A stretch of DNA of 64,000 bases, from assembly GCA_041397305.1 (NCBI GenBank), contig JAWKWX010000002.1:310001-374000 (forward strand), in the 5' to 3' direction. The stretch comes from TMP-24 sp041397305. Lineage in GTDB: Bacteria > Pseudomonadota > Alphaproteobacteria > Rhodobacterales > Rhodobacteraceae. A program made the translations under genes and the position numbers. Positions 8,438 through 17,003 of the stretch are shown piece by piece (position 1 is the stretch's first letter; each line of letters starts with the position of its first letter). The notes beneath the pieces are model-generated. The model did no database searches and was not told the origin of the DNA. It was given only the letters and a program-made list of their open reading frames with translations.

Positions 8438-9205
8438 TCAGCCCCGCAGCAGGCGCAGCGCTGCCGCGTGCAGGTCCGGCGTCGCGGCAGCCACGGTCGA
8501 GACGCTTTCGCCCATATGCAGCCGCCCGCCCGCCCAGTCGGTCATCCGCCCGCCTGCTTCCTCGACCAGAAGCGAGACGGTCAGGTAATCATAGGGTTGC
8601 AGGTCGAAATCCACCACGACATCGACATGACCCATCGCCAGAAGTGCATAAGGGTAGCAATCGTAGGAAAAGCGACGGGTCGTGCCCGCGTTCATCAGGC
8701 GCGCGAACGTCTCGGGATGGGCGCGCCAGATCTTCTCGCCCTCGTTCACATAGATCGTGGCCCCGCCCAGTTCGGTTCGGCCCGAGGAGTGAAGCCGCGT
8801 GCCTTCCTTCCAGGCGCCGCCGCCCCGTCTCGCGGCAAAGACCTCGCCCAGTGCCGGCATGCCGACGGCGGCCAGTTCCACCTCGCCATCGACCAGGTGG
8901 GCCAGCAGGAAACCGAACAGAGGATGGCCGGAGATGAAGCTCCGGGTGCCGTCGATCGGGTCGATCACCCAAAGGGCGCGCGCGTCCCCGTCCTCGATCC
9001 CATGTTCCTCGCCATAGATGCCGTGGCCGGGGAAGCGGTCGGCAATCAGGCGGCGCACCTCTGCCTCGACCGCACGGTCGGCCTGGGTTACCGGACTTTC
9101 ATCGGCCTTGAACTCGATCCCGAGACGGCCCCGGAAAAAACCAAGTGCCGCCTCGGCGGCGGCACCTGCGATTTCGAGGGCATCGTCAAGCCGTGCGTCG
9201 CGCAT
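8438..9205 (-). CDS. hisN: Inositol-monophosphatase-family phosphatase, probable histidinol-phosphatase (HisN)
   Basis: A 255-residue Mg-dependent phosphatase. Metal-binding motifs are visible: GEEHG (about residue 69), DPIDGTRSFISG (about 86-97) and the C-terminal LQPYDYLTVSLLVEEAGG. The final motif has Tyr-Asp-Tyr rather than the Trp-Asp-x-Ala of SuhB, as in the HisN branch that dephosphorylates L-histidinol phosphate, so histidine synthesis is the best guess. The true SuhB-like paralogue is at 43062. It lies 3 bases after the IalB gene and is probably co-transcribed with it. Another small phosphorylated metabolite could be the substrate. Confidence 0.8.
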   Translation of the reverse strand: MRDARLDDALEIAGAAAEAALGFFRGRLGIEFKADESPVTQADRAVEAEVRRLIADRFPGHGIYGEEHGIEDGDARALWVIDPIDGTRSFISGHPLFGFLLAHLVDGEVELAAVGMPALGEVFAARRGGGAWKEGTRLHSSGRTELGGATIYVNEGEKIWRAHPETFARLMNAGTTRRFSYDCYPYALLAMGHVDVVVDFDLQPYDYLTVSLLVEEAGGRMTDWAGGRLHMGESVSTVAAATPDLHAAALRLLRG

Positions 9206-9208
9206 CCA

Positions 9209-9724
9209 TCAGCCGCCACAACGCTTGGCGGCTTCGTCCACGGCAGCCGAAAAGCCGAGGAGCGAGAATGTATCCTGCGTCTGGGTGCCGCGCGCCGAGC
9301 GGGCGGTCAGGATCGCGCTGGACCCGGCCTTCAGCGCCCCGATGATCTTCGCATCATCGTCGGGCGACCCGGCCCAGGCCCATTCGCCGTCGACGAAGAG
9401 ATCGAACTTGGTGCCGCCCACATCGAGGCCGACCGTCGATCCGGGTGCGAACGGATAACCGCCGGTGAAGGAAATCTCGCCCTTCGTGCCTTGCCGGTAG
9501 GTGATGAAGAGAAGGATATCGCCGCGTCGGACGGCGACCGACTTGCCATCCTTGGTGTTCACCGTCTCTTTCGGCGCCGAGACGCCCCAGCAGTCGGTGC
9601 CCTCGACAAAGACGCTCCAGTCGGTGTTGGCGGCCACGCGATTGGTCGAAACCTGCGCCAGCGCCGTTCCCGGCCCCGCCGCCAGCAAAGCCGCGGTTGC
9701 GCCCCATTTCAGCCAAGTCCTCAT
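9209..9724 (-). CDS. Invasion-associated locus B (IalB) family periplasmic protein
   Basis: A 171-residue exported protein. Residues 1-23 are a signal peptide (WLKWGATAALLAAG, then an Ala-rich cleavage site TALAQ). The mature part has the IalB-family layout: DWSVF..TDCWGVSAP, a beta-rich core GDILLFITYRQG and a single C-terminal Cys in AKRCGG that may pair with the Cys in TDCWG. IalB proteins are common in alphaproteobacteria and their role outside Bartonella is unclear, with envelope stress or metal roles suggested. Co-transcribed with the HisN-like phosphatase downstream. Confidence 0.82.
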   Translation of the reverse strand: MRTWLKWGATAALLAAGPGTALAQVSTNRVAANTDWSVFVEGTDCWGVSAPKETVNTKDGKSVAVRRGDILLFITYRQGTKGEISFTGGYPFAPGSTVGLDVGGTKFDLFVDGEWAWAGSPDDDAKIIGALKAGSSAILTARSARGTQTQDTFSLLGFSAAVDEAAKRCGG

Positions 9725-9921
9725 TGTCCGCCCTCCGGCCTCTGCCCCGCCCCGGTTCTGGCGCGCCGATCTGGTGCCGGGTCACGCATGTTTTTTGGGT
9801 GGCGGGGGCCATTTCAACTCGATATTGAACTCTTACCCCAAGGGAGCCGGACAGGGAAAGACCCGCGGTCACCGTTGGTGGCGAAAAATCGCTGAAAAGC
9901 GCAGGAACGGAAGGTGGACCG

Positions 9922-10914
9922 ATGGCGGCGGCGGAACTGATCGAGCTTTGGCGCGGCGGGCTTCTGGAAAGCACGCACCGCGGCCATGCGGTCATCACCG
10001 ACGAGAAGGGCGAAATCGTCGAGGCCTGGGGCGACCCGGACGCGATCATTTTTCCGCGGTCCTCCTGCAAGATGCTGCAGGCGCTGCCACTTCTGGAAAG
10101 CGGCGCGGCGGATGCGGCGGGGCTTGGCGACGAACATCTGGCTTTGGCCTGCGCCAGCCACAATGGCGCGTCGATCCATACCGATCGGGTCGCGGCCTGG
10201 CTTTCCGACCGGGGCCTGCATGAGGCCGATCTGCGCTGCGGCAGCCATATGCCCATGGGCGACCCCGACCGCGAGGCAATGATCCGCACGGGCGACAGGC
10301 CTTGCCAGATTCATAACAATTGCTCGGGCAAGCACGCGGGCTTTCTGACGCTGAACCAGCATCTGGGCGGCGGATCGGAATATGTCGAGGTCGACCATCC
10401 GGTGCAGAAGGCAGTTCGCACCGCCTTCGAGGAGGTGACCGGCATGGAAAGCCCCGGCTGGGGCATCGACGGCTGTTCGGCGCCGAACTTCGCCACCTCC
10501 GTCCATGCGCTCGCACGCTCGATGTCCTTCTTCGCGGCGGCACGCGAGGCGGGCGATGCCCGCGCCCGGGCCGCCTTCCGCCTGACCCGCGCCATGGCAA
10601 GGCATCCCGAACTGGTCGCCGGCGAAGGCCGCGCCTGCACCAACCTCATGCGCGCCATGGGGGGCCGCGTCTCGGTCAAGACCGGGGCGGAGGCGGTGTT
10701 CATCGCGATCCTGCCCGAGCAGAAGCGCGGCGTCGCGTTGAAGATCATGGACGGCGGCACCCGCGCGGCCGAGGCCGCGATCACCGCGATCCTCGTCCGC
10801 CTCGGCGCGCTGGACGCCGCCGATCCGGTCGTGGCGCGCTATCTGACCGGGCCGCAAAAGAACTGGCGCGGCTTCACGACCGGCGAATTGCGCCTCGCAC
10901 CGGGTTTCTGCTGA
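9922..10914 (+). CDS. L-asparaginase II (class 3, Rhizobium-type)
   Basis: A 330-residue protein of the asparaginase II family (PF06089 type), unrelated to the E. coli AnsA/AnsB fold and closer to serine beta-lactamase-like enzymes. Family motifs include FPRSSCKMLQALPLL (Ser-Ser-Cys-Lys catalytic segment, about residues 44-58), ASHNGAS, HNNCSGKHAGFL and WGIDGCSAPNFA. It hydrolyses L-asparagine to aspartate and ammonia in the cytoplasm. GGAAGG lies about 9 bases before the ATG. It is monocistronic and convergent with the hydroxyproline operon. Confidence 0.9.
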   Translation: MAAAELIELWRGGLLESTHRGHAVITDEKGEIVEAWGDPDAIIFPRSSCKMLQALPLLESGAADAAGLGDEHLALACASHNGASIHTDRVAAWLSDRGLHEADLRCGSHMPMGDPDREAMIRTGDRPCQIHNNCSGKHAGFLTLNQHLGGGSEYVEVDHPVQKAVRTAFEEVTGMESPGWGIDGCSAPNFATSVHALARSMSFFAAAREAGDARARAAFRLTRAMARHPELVAGEGRACTNLMRAMGGRVSVKTGAEAVFIAILPEQKRGVALKIMDGGTRAAEAAITAILVRLGALDAADPVVARYLTGPQKNWRGFTTGELRLAPGFC

Positions 10915-10922
10915 GCGAGATC

Positions 10923-10943
10923 GGGGGAGGCAGCGCCGCCCCC
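10923..10943. terminator. Hairpin between convergent asparaginase and aldehyde dehydrogenase genes
   Basis: GGGGGAGGC (10923-10931), loop AGC, GCCGCCCCC (10935-10943) form a 9-bp stem with one A-C mismatch, placed in the 39-bp gap between two convergent genes. No T-run follows on either strand. Likely a shared transcript-end structure. Confidence 0.4.
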
Positions 10944-10953
10944 GCCGCCAGCC

Positions 10954-12456
10954 TCAGGCACCGTCCGGGATCAGGTCTGCCGCGAAGTTCTGATAGCAGA
11001 CCGGCCTGAGCCAGCGGCGGATTGCCATCGTACCCACGGATGTGTGCCCGAAATTGGTCGAGGCCGGATAGGGCCCGCCATGGACCATCGCGTCGGCCAC
11101 CTCGACCCCGGTCGGAAAGCCGTTGGCTAGGATACGCCCGGCCTTTCGCTCGAGGATCGGCAAAAGGCGGCGGGCATGGCCGGTATCGGAGCCGTCCATA
11201 TGAAGGGTACAGGTCAGCTGGCCCTCGAGGCTCCGCGCCATCCGCTCCATCTCGTCCGCATCCCGCGCCCGGACGATCAGGCCGAGCGGGCCGAACACCT
11301 CTTCGGCCAGCGCATGATCGGCCAGCCAATCGGCCGCCGAAACTTCATACAGATAGGGCGTGGCCGCGCGCAGGTCGCAGGAGGTCACCAGCACCTCACG
11401 CACGCCCCGCCCCGCAGCGATCCGCCGCTGGCCGTCGCGGTAGGCGCTGGCGATCCCGTCGGTCAGCATGACCTGCGCCCCGACCGCACCCACGGCCTCG
11501 CGCGCTGCCGCGACGAAGGCATCCGCGTCCGGCCCGTCGATCACCACGGCAATGCCGGGGTTGGTGCAGAACTGCCCCGCCCCCATGGTCAGCGATCCGG
11601 CCCAGCCCTTGGCCAGATCGCCGCCGCGCGCCTTCAGCGCGGCAGGCAGCAGGAACATCGGATTGACCGATCCGAGTTCCCCGAAGAACGGGATCGGGTC
11701 GGGACGCTGCGCGCACAGATCGAAGAGCGCCCTGCCCCCCATCAGCGAACCGGTGAAGCCCACCGCCCGGATCAGCGGATGTTTGACCAAAGCCTCGCCC
11801 ACATCGCGCCGCCCGCCCTGGATCAGCGAGAAGACCCCGGGATGCAGCCCCTCGGCCACGATCGCCGCATGGATCGCCTGGGCAACCAGTTCGCCGGTGC
11901 CGGGATGCGCCGAATGGCCCTTCACCACCACCGGGCAACCGGCGGCCAGGGCCGATGCCGTGTCGCCGCCCGCGACCGAAAAGGCGAGCGGGAAATTCGA
12001 CGCACCAAAGACCGCCACCGGCCCGATCGGGCGCTGGACCAGCCTCAGGTCCGGGCGCGGGAGCGGCTTTCGGTCGGGAAGTGCCGCGTCATGACGGCGG
12101 TCGAGGTAATCGCCCTTGCGGATGTGACTGGCGAAAAGCCGCAGCTGGCCGGTCGTGCGCCCCCGCTCGCCTTCCAGCCGCGCCGTCGGCAGTCCGGTTT
12201 CCTGATGGCCGACCTCGGTGATCTCGCTTCCCCGCGCCTCGATCTCGTCGGCAATGCGCTCAAGAAACCGGGCGCGGGCCTCGCGCGACAGCGCCGAGAA
12301 GGACCAGAAGGCCTCTTCGGCCGCCCGGCAGGCCCGATCCACATGGGCAGGCGTGCCCATCGAGAAATCGTGCGGCGTTCCGCTGGCGGGCTGCGAGGCA
12401 AAGGTCGCCTCGCCCATGACCCAGTCCCCGGCAATCAGATGGCGTCCGGTCAGCAT
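10954..12456 (-). CDS. 2-oxoglutarate semialdehyde dehydrogenase, last step of hydroxyproline degradation
   Basis: A 500-residue aldehyde dehydrogenase of the type that oxidises 2,5-dioxopentanoate (2-oxoglutarate semialdehyde) to 2-oxoglutarate with NAD(P)+. The NAD-binding stretch PVAVFGASNFPLAFSVAGGD, the general base Glu260 in FFGELGSVNP and the nucleophile Cys297 in GAGQFCTNPG are all present. FFGELGSVNP is typical of the ketoglutaric-semialdehyde branch rather than of betaine or succinate semialdehyde enzymes. It is the most distal gene of the minus-strand run that begins at the transporter (20852), 18 bases after the upstream cistron. Confidence 0.88.
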   Translation of the reverse strand: MLTGRHLIAGDWVMGEATFASQPASGTPHDFSMGTPAHVDRACRAAEEAFWSFSALSREARARFLERIADEIEARGSEITEVGHQETGLPTARLEGERGRTTGQLRLFASHIRKGDYLDRRHDAALPDRKPLPRPDLRLVQRPIGPVAVFGASNFPLAFSVAGGDTASALAAGCPVVVKGHSAHPGTGELVAQAIHAAIVAEGLHPGVFSLIQGGRRDVGEALVKHPLIRAVGFTGSLMGGRALFDLCAQRPDPIPFFGELGSVNPMFLLPAALKARGGDLAKGWAGSLTMGAGQFCTNPGIAVVIDGPDADAFVAAAREAVGAVGAQVMLTDGIASAYRDGQRRIAAGRGVREVLVTSCDLRAATPYLYEVSAADWLADHALAEEVFGPLGLIVRARDADEMERMARSLEGQLTCTLHMDGSDTGHARRLLPILERKAGRILANGFPTGVEVADAMVHGGPYPASTNFGHTSVGTMAIRRWLRPVCYQNFAADLIPDGA

Positions 12457-12474
12457 GTCAGTCTCCTTCAGAAT

Positions 12475-13503
12475 TCACCGCATCGGCCAGGTGTCGCCGA
12501 CCCTCGTCCCGCGCGGCCAGGGGTCTGCGGGGTCGCAGACCAGTTGCTTGATTTCGGTGATCCAGGCCCTGCCCGAGATCGATGGCACGATGGCCGGCGT
12601 GCCATTCAGTTCGGTCTCCCGCTCCAGCCGGCAATGAAACGCGCTGCCGATGATCGAGATGCCGGTAAAGGCCTCGCCGACCGCGAGTTCGCCCTTCGCA
12701 TGCAGCACCGCCATCCGCGCCGAACAGCCGGTGCCGGTCGGCGAGCGGTCGAGCTTGCCCGGCTCGATCGCCACCGTATTTCGGCCGGTCTTCACGCCGT
12801 TCACCACCGTGACAGGTTGGGTGAACTGGCAGAAGGAAATGTGCCGCCAGTCAGGATTGGTCGGATGGTTGAAGCCCAGCTGCTCTGTCGCGGCCTGGCG
12901 GATCCTCATTCCCGTCTCGGCCAGGTCCCGCGCCTCGGACGGATCGAGCGCAAAGCCGCAGGCGGCAGCATCGACGATGACGAAACTGTCGCCACCATAA
13001 GCGGTGTCGACCTTCAGCGTTCCAATCCCCTCGACCTCCAGCCCTGCCCCCAGCTTCGCGGCAAAACTCGGCACGTTCGTCACGCGGATGCTCTCGGCCT
13101 TGCCGTCCCGGCATGTGGCGACAACCGCGACCAACCCCCCTGGCGCCTCCATGAAGAAGCGGGTTTCAGGCTCGACCATCGGCACGATGCCGGTGTCCAG
13201 CAGAACCGTCGCGACGCAGATCGAGTTCGACCCCGACATGGGCGGCGTATGGACCGGCTCCATGATGATCCAGCCGGTCGCGGCGCGCGGGTCCTTCGCC
13301 GGCACCAGTAGGTTCACATGGCGGAAAACGCCGCCGCGCGGCTCGTTCAGGACAAAGTCACGCAGGCGGTTGTCTCGGGCAATCCAGCGCGCCTGGTCCC
13401 AGATCGTGTCGCCGGGCGGGGGCGCGACGCCGCCCACGATCACATCGCCCACCTCGCCCTCGGCATGGCAGCCGACCACATGGATCACGCCGGTCGTGCG
13501 CAT
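12475..13503 (-). CDS. Proline-racemase-family protein with Ser/Thr in place of the catalytic Cys pair
   Basis: A 342-residue member of the proline racemase/4-hydroxyproline epimerase/3-hydroxyproline dehydratase family. The first catalytic site reads MSGSNSICVA, where racemases have MCGHG; the second reads DRSPTGTGCSAR, where racemases have DRSPCGTG. So both acid/base cysteines are replaced, by Ser and Thr. Trans-3-hydroxyproline dehydratases keep the first Cys and have Thr second, so this enzyme is likely a dehydratase or eliminase rather than a two-base epimerase, but its activity is not settled. The start is the ATG at 13503, right after the upstream gene's stop (13505); an 18-residue upstream extension looks non-coding. 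It sits in the hydroxyproline operon next to a normal Cys/Cys epimerase (14661). Confidence 0.82.
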   Translation of the reverse strand: MRTTGVIHVVGCHAEGEVGDVIVGGVAPPPGDTIWDQARWIARDNRLRDFVLNEPRGGVFRHVNLLVPAKDPRAATGWIIMEPVHTPPMSGSNSICVATVLLDTGIVPMVEPETRFFMEAPGGLVAVVATCRDGKAESIRVTNVPSFAAKLGAGLEVEGIGTLKVDTAYGGDSFVIVDAAACGFALDPSEARDLAETGMRIRQAATEQLGFNHPTNPDWRHISFCQFTQPVTVVNGVKTGRNTVAIEPGKLDRSPTGTGCSARMAVLHAKGELAVGEAFTGISIIGSAFHCRLERETELNGTPAIVPSISGRAWITEIKQLVCDPADPWPRGTRVGDTWPMR

Positions 13504-13504
13504 C

Positions 13505-14605
13505 TCAGACCTCCAGGACCGGCGTGCCAAGTGCCGCCATGATCGGCTCGACCCCAAGGCCCGGCCTGTCGGACGCCGTCATGGAGCCCTTGACCCGCTT
13601 CGGCGCGCCGGTCGCGATATCCTTCGTGCCGTAGGAATTGAAATCGGTGGCCGAGAAGCAGAAGTCCGCGGGCGTCGATTGCGCCAGATGGGCGATCGTC
13701 GCGGTGACGATATCGCCGCCCCAGGTATCCTCGATCGTCATCGGGATGCCCGCCGCGATGCACAGATCGCGCATCTGGCGCGCCTTTGTCAGGCCGCCGA
13801 CCTTGGAAATCTTCAGATTGATGACGTCCATCGCCCCGTCCGCGATCCCGCGCATCAGGTCGCCCACCCCGCCGATCACCTCGTCGAGTACGAAAGGCAA
13901 GGGCGACCGGCGCCGGGTGGCCAGGCATTCCTCGTAGGTGGGCGAAGGCTGTTCGATATAGACATCGACATCACGGACCGCATTCACCACGCGCGCGGCC
14001 TCGTGCATGGTCCAGCCGGTGTTCGCATCGGCGACAAGGATGTCGCCGGGTTCAAGAATCGACCGGCAGGCGCGGATGCGGGCGATATCGCTGTCGGCAT
14101 CCGCCCCGACCTTCAGCTGGAACTTGGTGTACCCTTCCGCCCGGTAGCCCGCGACATTCCTGGCCATCGCCTCGGGCTCGATCTGCGAAATGGCGCGGTA
14201 GAGCCTGATCTCGTCCTGCGCGCGTCCCCCCAGAAGCTGGTAGCAGGGCAGGCCCGAGGCCTTGCCAAGGATATCCCAGCAGGCCACGTCGATCGCCGCC
14301 TTCACATAGGGATGCCCGCGCAGGACCGCATCCATATGCCGGTTCAGCACGCCAAGGTCGCGCGGGTCCAGTCCGATGACCTTCGGCGCGATCTCGGCCA
14401 GCCCCGAGCGAACGCCCAGCGCATAGGCGGGCAGATAGGCCGAGCCGAGCGGGCAGCATTCGCCCCAGCCGGTAATGCCTGCGTCCGTCTCGACCGCGAC
14501 GACGGTCGCATCGAAGACCTCGACATAATTGCCGTTCGACCAGCTGTAGCGGCCCTCTTTCAAGGGCAGGTCGACCTGATAGGCCTTGATCCCGGTGATT
14601 TTCAT
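13505..14605 (-). CDS. Enolase-superfamily enzyme, probable cis-3-hydroxy-L-proline dehydratase or hydroxyproline betaine epimerase type
   Basis: A 366-residue mandelate racemase/muconate lactonizing enzyme family member. The capping domain covers residues 1-120; the barrel holds the base pair and metal ligands: FQLKVGAD (Lys-x-Gly), VADANTGW (Asp), YIEQP (Glu), FVLDEVIGG (Asp/Glu) and NLKISKVGG (second Lys). A KxG strand plus a second Lys is the arrangement used for proton abstraction at the alpha carbon of proline derivatives. Enolase-superfamily cis-3-hydroxyproline dehydratases and 4-hydroxyproline betaine 2-epimerases from marine alphaproteobacteria share this pattern and the short motif DPRDLGVLNRHMD-like capping helix. 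The choice between them is open; no betaine demethylase gene is nearby, which favours the dehydratase. Confidence 0.78.
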   Translation of the reverse strand: MKITGIKAYQVDLPLKEGRYSWSNGNYVEVFDATVVAVETDAGITGWGECCPLGSAYLPAYALGVRSGLAEIAPKVIGLDPRDLGVLNRHMDAVLRGHPYVKAAIDVACWDILGKASGLPCYQLLGGRAQDEIRLYRAISQIEPEAMARNVAGYRAEGYTKFQLKVGADADSDIARIRACRSILEPGDILVADANTGWTMHEAARVVNAVRDVDVYIEQPSPTYEECLATRRRSPLPFVLDEVIGGVGDLMRGIADGAMDVINLKISKVGGLTKARQMRDLCIAAGIPMTIEDTWGGDIVTATIAHLAQSTPADFCFSATDFNSYGTKDIATGAPKRVKGSMTASDRPGLGVEPIMAALGTPVLEV

Positions 14606-14660
14606 GATCGTCCTCCCTAAGCTGTGGGATCGGCATTATTGCCCATCCTGCGTCCTGTCC

Positions 14661-15662
14661 TCACAACAGCTGGAACCCGTGCGCGAACGGGTCGCGGTCG
14701 TCGATGAAGATCGTGTTGTAGCCGGTCACCCGCGCCCAGCCGGCGATCGAGGGGATGACCGCAGGCTTGCCGCCCACTTCGGCACGCCCCACGACCTGCC
14801 CCTTGAACATCGACCCGATGATGCTTTCGTGAACGAAGGTCTCCCCTTCCTTCAACTTCCCTTTCGCCGCCCATTGCGCGATGCGCGCGGAGGTTCCGGT
14901 GCCGCAGGGCGACCGGTCGATGGCCTTGTCGCCATAGAAGACGGCGTTCCGCGCCGTGGCTTCGGGCTGGGTCGGCCTGCCGGTCCACAGGATATGGCTC
15001 AGCCCCCTGATCTCGGGCTTTTCGGGATGCTGGAACGTATATTTCTCGTTCAGCGCCTTCCTCAGTAGCGACGACCAGCGCAGAAGGTCGCCTGCCGAAT
15101 GGTCCGCCATGTCACGGAAGGCCGGTTGGGGGTCGACGATCGCATAGAAATTGCCGCCATAGGCCACATCGACCGTGACCTCGCCCAGCCCCTCGACATC
15201 GGCCGTCAGCCCTTCCGAATGCAGGAAGGCCGGCACGTTCGTCAGCTTCACTTCCTCGACGAACTGCCCTTCCTGCCGGTATTCGGCGACGACCAGCCCG
15301 GCAGGGGTATCCAGCCGCAGCACCCCCGGCACTTTCGGCGTCACCAGCCCGCGCTCGATCGCCGTCGTCACCGTGCCGATCGTGCCATGCCCGCACATCG
15401 GCAGGCAGCCCGAGGTTTCGATGAACAGGATCGCCACGTCGCAATCCTCGCGCGTCGGGGGGTAAAGGATCGAGCCCGACATCATGTCATGACCCCGCGG
15501 CTCGAACATCAGACCGTGGCGGATCCAGTCATATTCGGCCAGGAAATGCGCGCGCTTTTCCAGCATCGTCGCGCCTTTCAGGTTCGGACCGCCGCCGGCC
15601 ACGACCCGCACAGGGTTCCCACAGGTATGGCCGTCGATGCAGAAGAATGTATGGCTCGCCAT
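14661..15662 (-). CDS. 4-hydroxyproline 2-epimerase
   Basis: A 333-residue proline-racemase-family enzyme with both catalytic cysteines: LPMCGHGTIGT (about residue 90) and DRSPCGTGTSAR (about residue 251). It interconverts trans-4-hydroxy-L-proline and cis-4-hydroxy-D-proline, the first step of bacterial hydroxyproline use; proline racemase activity is the alternative. The substrate call rests on the neighbouring deaminase, FAD oxidoreductase and semialdehyde dehydrogenase that make up the rest of the pathway. It follows the oxidoreductase gene by only 2 bases. Confidence 0.9.
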   Translation of the reverse strand: MASHTFFCIDGHTCGNPVRVVAGGGPNLKGATMLEKRAHFLAEYDWIRHGLMFEPRGHDMMSGSILYPPTREDCDVAILFIETSGCLPMCGHGTIGTVTTAIERGLVTPKVPGVLRLDTPAGLVVAEYRQEGQFVEEVKLTNVPAFLHSEGLTADVEGLGEVTVDVAYGGNFYAIVDPQPAFRDMADHSAGDLLRWSSLLRKALNEKYTFQHPEKPEIRGLSHILWTGRPTQPEATARNAVFYGDKAIDRSPCGTGTSARIAQWAAKGKLKEGETFVHESIIGSMFKGQVVGRAEVGGKPAVIPSIAGWARVTGYNTIFIDDRDPFAHGFQLL

Positions 15663-15664
15663 GG

Positions 15665-16900
15665 TCAGAATCTTTCCGGTCTGTAGGGGGTCAGGTCAAT
15701 CGCCGGGGTCCGCCCCAGCACAAGATCGGTCAGCAGCCGCGCGGTGGCGGCGGCCTGTGTCAGGCCCAGATGGCCATGGCCGAAGGCGTAGACAACATTC
15801 GCCGCCCTGGGCGCCCGGCCGATGATCGGCAGCGTATCGGGCAGCGAGGGGCGGAAGCCCATCCACTGCGTGCCACCCTCAGTCTTCAGCCCCGGCATCA
15901 CCCCTTCGGCCTTCTTCAGCAATATTTCCGCCCGGCGGAAATCCGGCGGCCGCGTCAGGCCCGCCAGCTCCACCGCGCCGCCGACCCTGATGCCGGTGGA
16001 CAAGGGCGTGACGACATAGCCGTCCTGCGGCAGGACCAGCTGCCGTTTCAGATCGAACGCCCCCGGCGGGAGTGTGGTGTTGTAGCCCCGCTCGGTCTCC
16101 AGGGGCACCTTGTCGCCAAGCTTCGCCGCCAGATGATGCGACCAGGCACCACAGGCCAGAATCACCTTCGGCGCCGTCATCCGCCGTCCGTCGGTCAGCT
16201 TCAGCGACACGCCCTGCCCGTTTGGAGACAGGTCCGCGACCTCGCCCCTCTCGAACGCGGCGCCGCGCGCCAGCGCCGCCCGACCGATGGCACAGGCGAC
16301 CTCGTAGGGGTCGGAAAGCGTCATCCAGGCCGGGATGAAGACGCCATGGGTGTATTTCGGGTGAAGCCCGGGTTGCAGCTCTGCCAGCCGCGCGCCGGTG
16401 ACGGTTTCGAACTCCACCCCATGGCGCGCGCGCAAATCCCAAAGTCCGCGCGACGCCTTGAGCGCCCGCTCGCCCTCGTAAAGATAGATCGCCCCGTCCC
16501 GCCTGAGATGATGGGCGAGGCCGGTCGCCCCGAACAGATCGTCCGTCTCGGCCTTGGCCAGTTCCATCAGCCGTGCCTGCGCCGCAGTCGATGCCTCATG
16601 CCGCGCCGGGCGGCTCGCCCGCCAGAAGCGCCACATCCAGGGCAGCATCTTCGGCGCATGGCCAAGCGGCATGGATAGCGGACCCAACGGGTCCATCAGC
16701 CAGAACGGCGCTTTCCAGATCACCCCGGGCGAGGCGAGCGGCTCCACGTCGGCGAAGGCAAAAGCCCCGGCGTTGCCGCGGCTCGTCTCCTCTGCCATGC
16801 CCTTGCGGTCGAGGATCAGAACCTTCCTGCCCGCCTCCGAAAGGCGAAAGGCGGCCGTCAGGCCGATGATCCCGCCGCCGATGACGATCACGTCAAACAT
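15665..16900 (-). CDS. FAD-dependent D-hydroxyproline dehydrogenase (DadA-like)
   Basis: A 411-residue DAO-fold flavoprotein. The Rossmann motif VIGGGIIGLTAAFRLSEAG is at residues 6-24, followed by a SRGNAGAFAFADVEP segment typical of the DadA/solA-like group, and a C-terminal FGHGHLGLTQAA loop that covers the flavin. In this pathway it oxidises cis-4-hydroxy-D-proline to pyrroline-4-hydroxy-2-carboxylate, probably passing electrons to the respiratory chain. Single-subunit DadA-type enzymes replace the multi-subunit LhpBEF version in some organisms; this is inferred from context. A 103-bp gap with two strong hairpins separates it from the upstream deaminase gene. Confidence 0.85.
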   Translation of the reverse strand: MFDVIVIGGGIIGLTAAFRLSEAGRKVLILDRKGMAEETSRGNAGAFAFADVEPLASPGVIWKAPFWLMDPLGPLSMPLGHAPKMLPWMWRFWRASRPARHEASTAAQARLMELAKAETDDLFGATGLAHHLRRDGAIYLYEGERALKASRGLWDLRARHGVEFETVTGARLAELQPGLHPKYTHGVFIPAWMTLSDPYEVACAIGRAALARGAAFERGEVADLSPNGQGVSLKLTDGRRMTAPKVILACGAWSHHLAAKLGDKVPLETERGYNTTLPPGAFDLKRQLVLPQDGYVVTPLSTGIRVGGAVELAGLTRPPDFRRAEILLKKAEGVMPGLKTEGGTQWMGFRPSLPDTLPIIGRAPRAANVVYAFGHGHLGLTQAAATARLLTDLVLGRTPAIDLTPYRPERF

Positions 16901-16933
16901 TCAACTGCCCGCAGTGCGTGGTAGAAATTGGTG

Positions 16934-16992
16934 CGGCCCGCGCTCGTCGCCGCCGCAAAGGCGCGGGCCGTGCCTCTGCGGCCGCAGAGGCA
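16934..16992. repeat. Two tandem strong hairpins in an intercistronic gap
   Basis: First hairpin: CGGCCCGCGC (16934-16943) pairs exactly with GCGCGGGCCG (16961-16970), a 10-bp stem. Second: TGCCTCTGCGG starting at 16971 is followed directly by its reverse complement to 16992, a 22-bp perfect palindrome. They fill most of the gap between the deaminase and oxidoreductase genes of the hydroxyproline operon. They may stabilise the upstream mRNA segment or attenuate read-through; no T-run follows, so full termination is less likely. Confidence 0.7.
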
Positions 16993-17003
16993 TCATGCTG
17001 AAA

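Noticed and set aside
11176..13311. A 711-codon plus-strand open frame over the hydroxyproline genes
   Set aside because: Runs antisense through two unrelated real genes and shows no motif.
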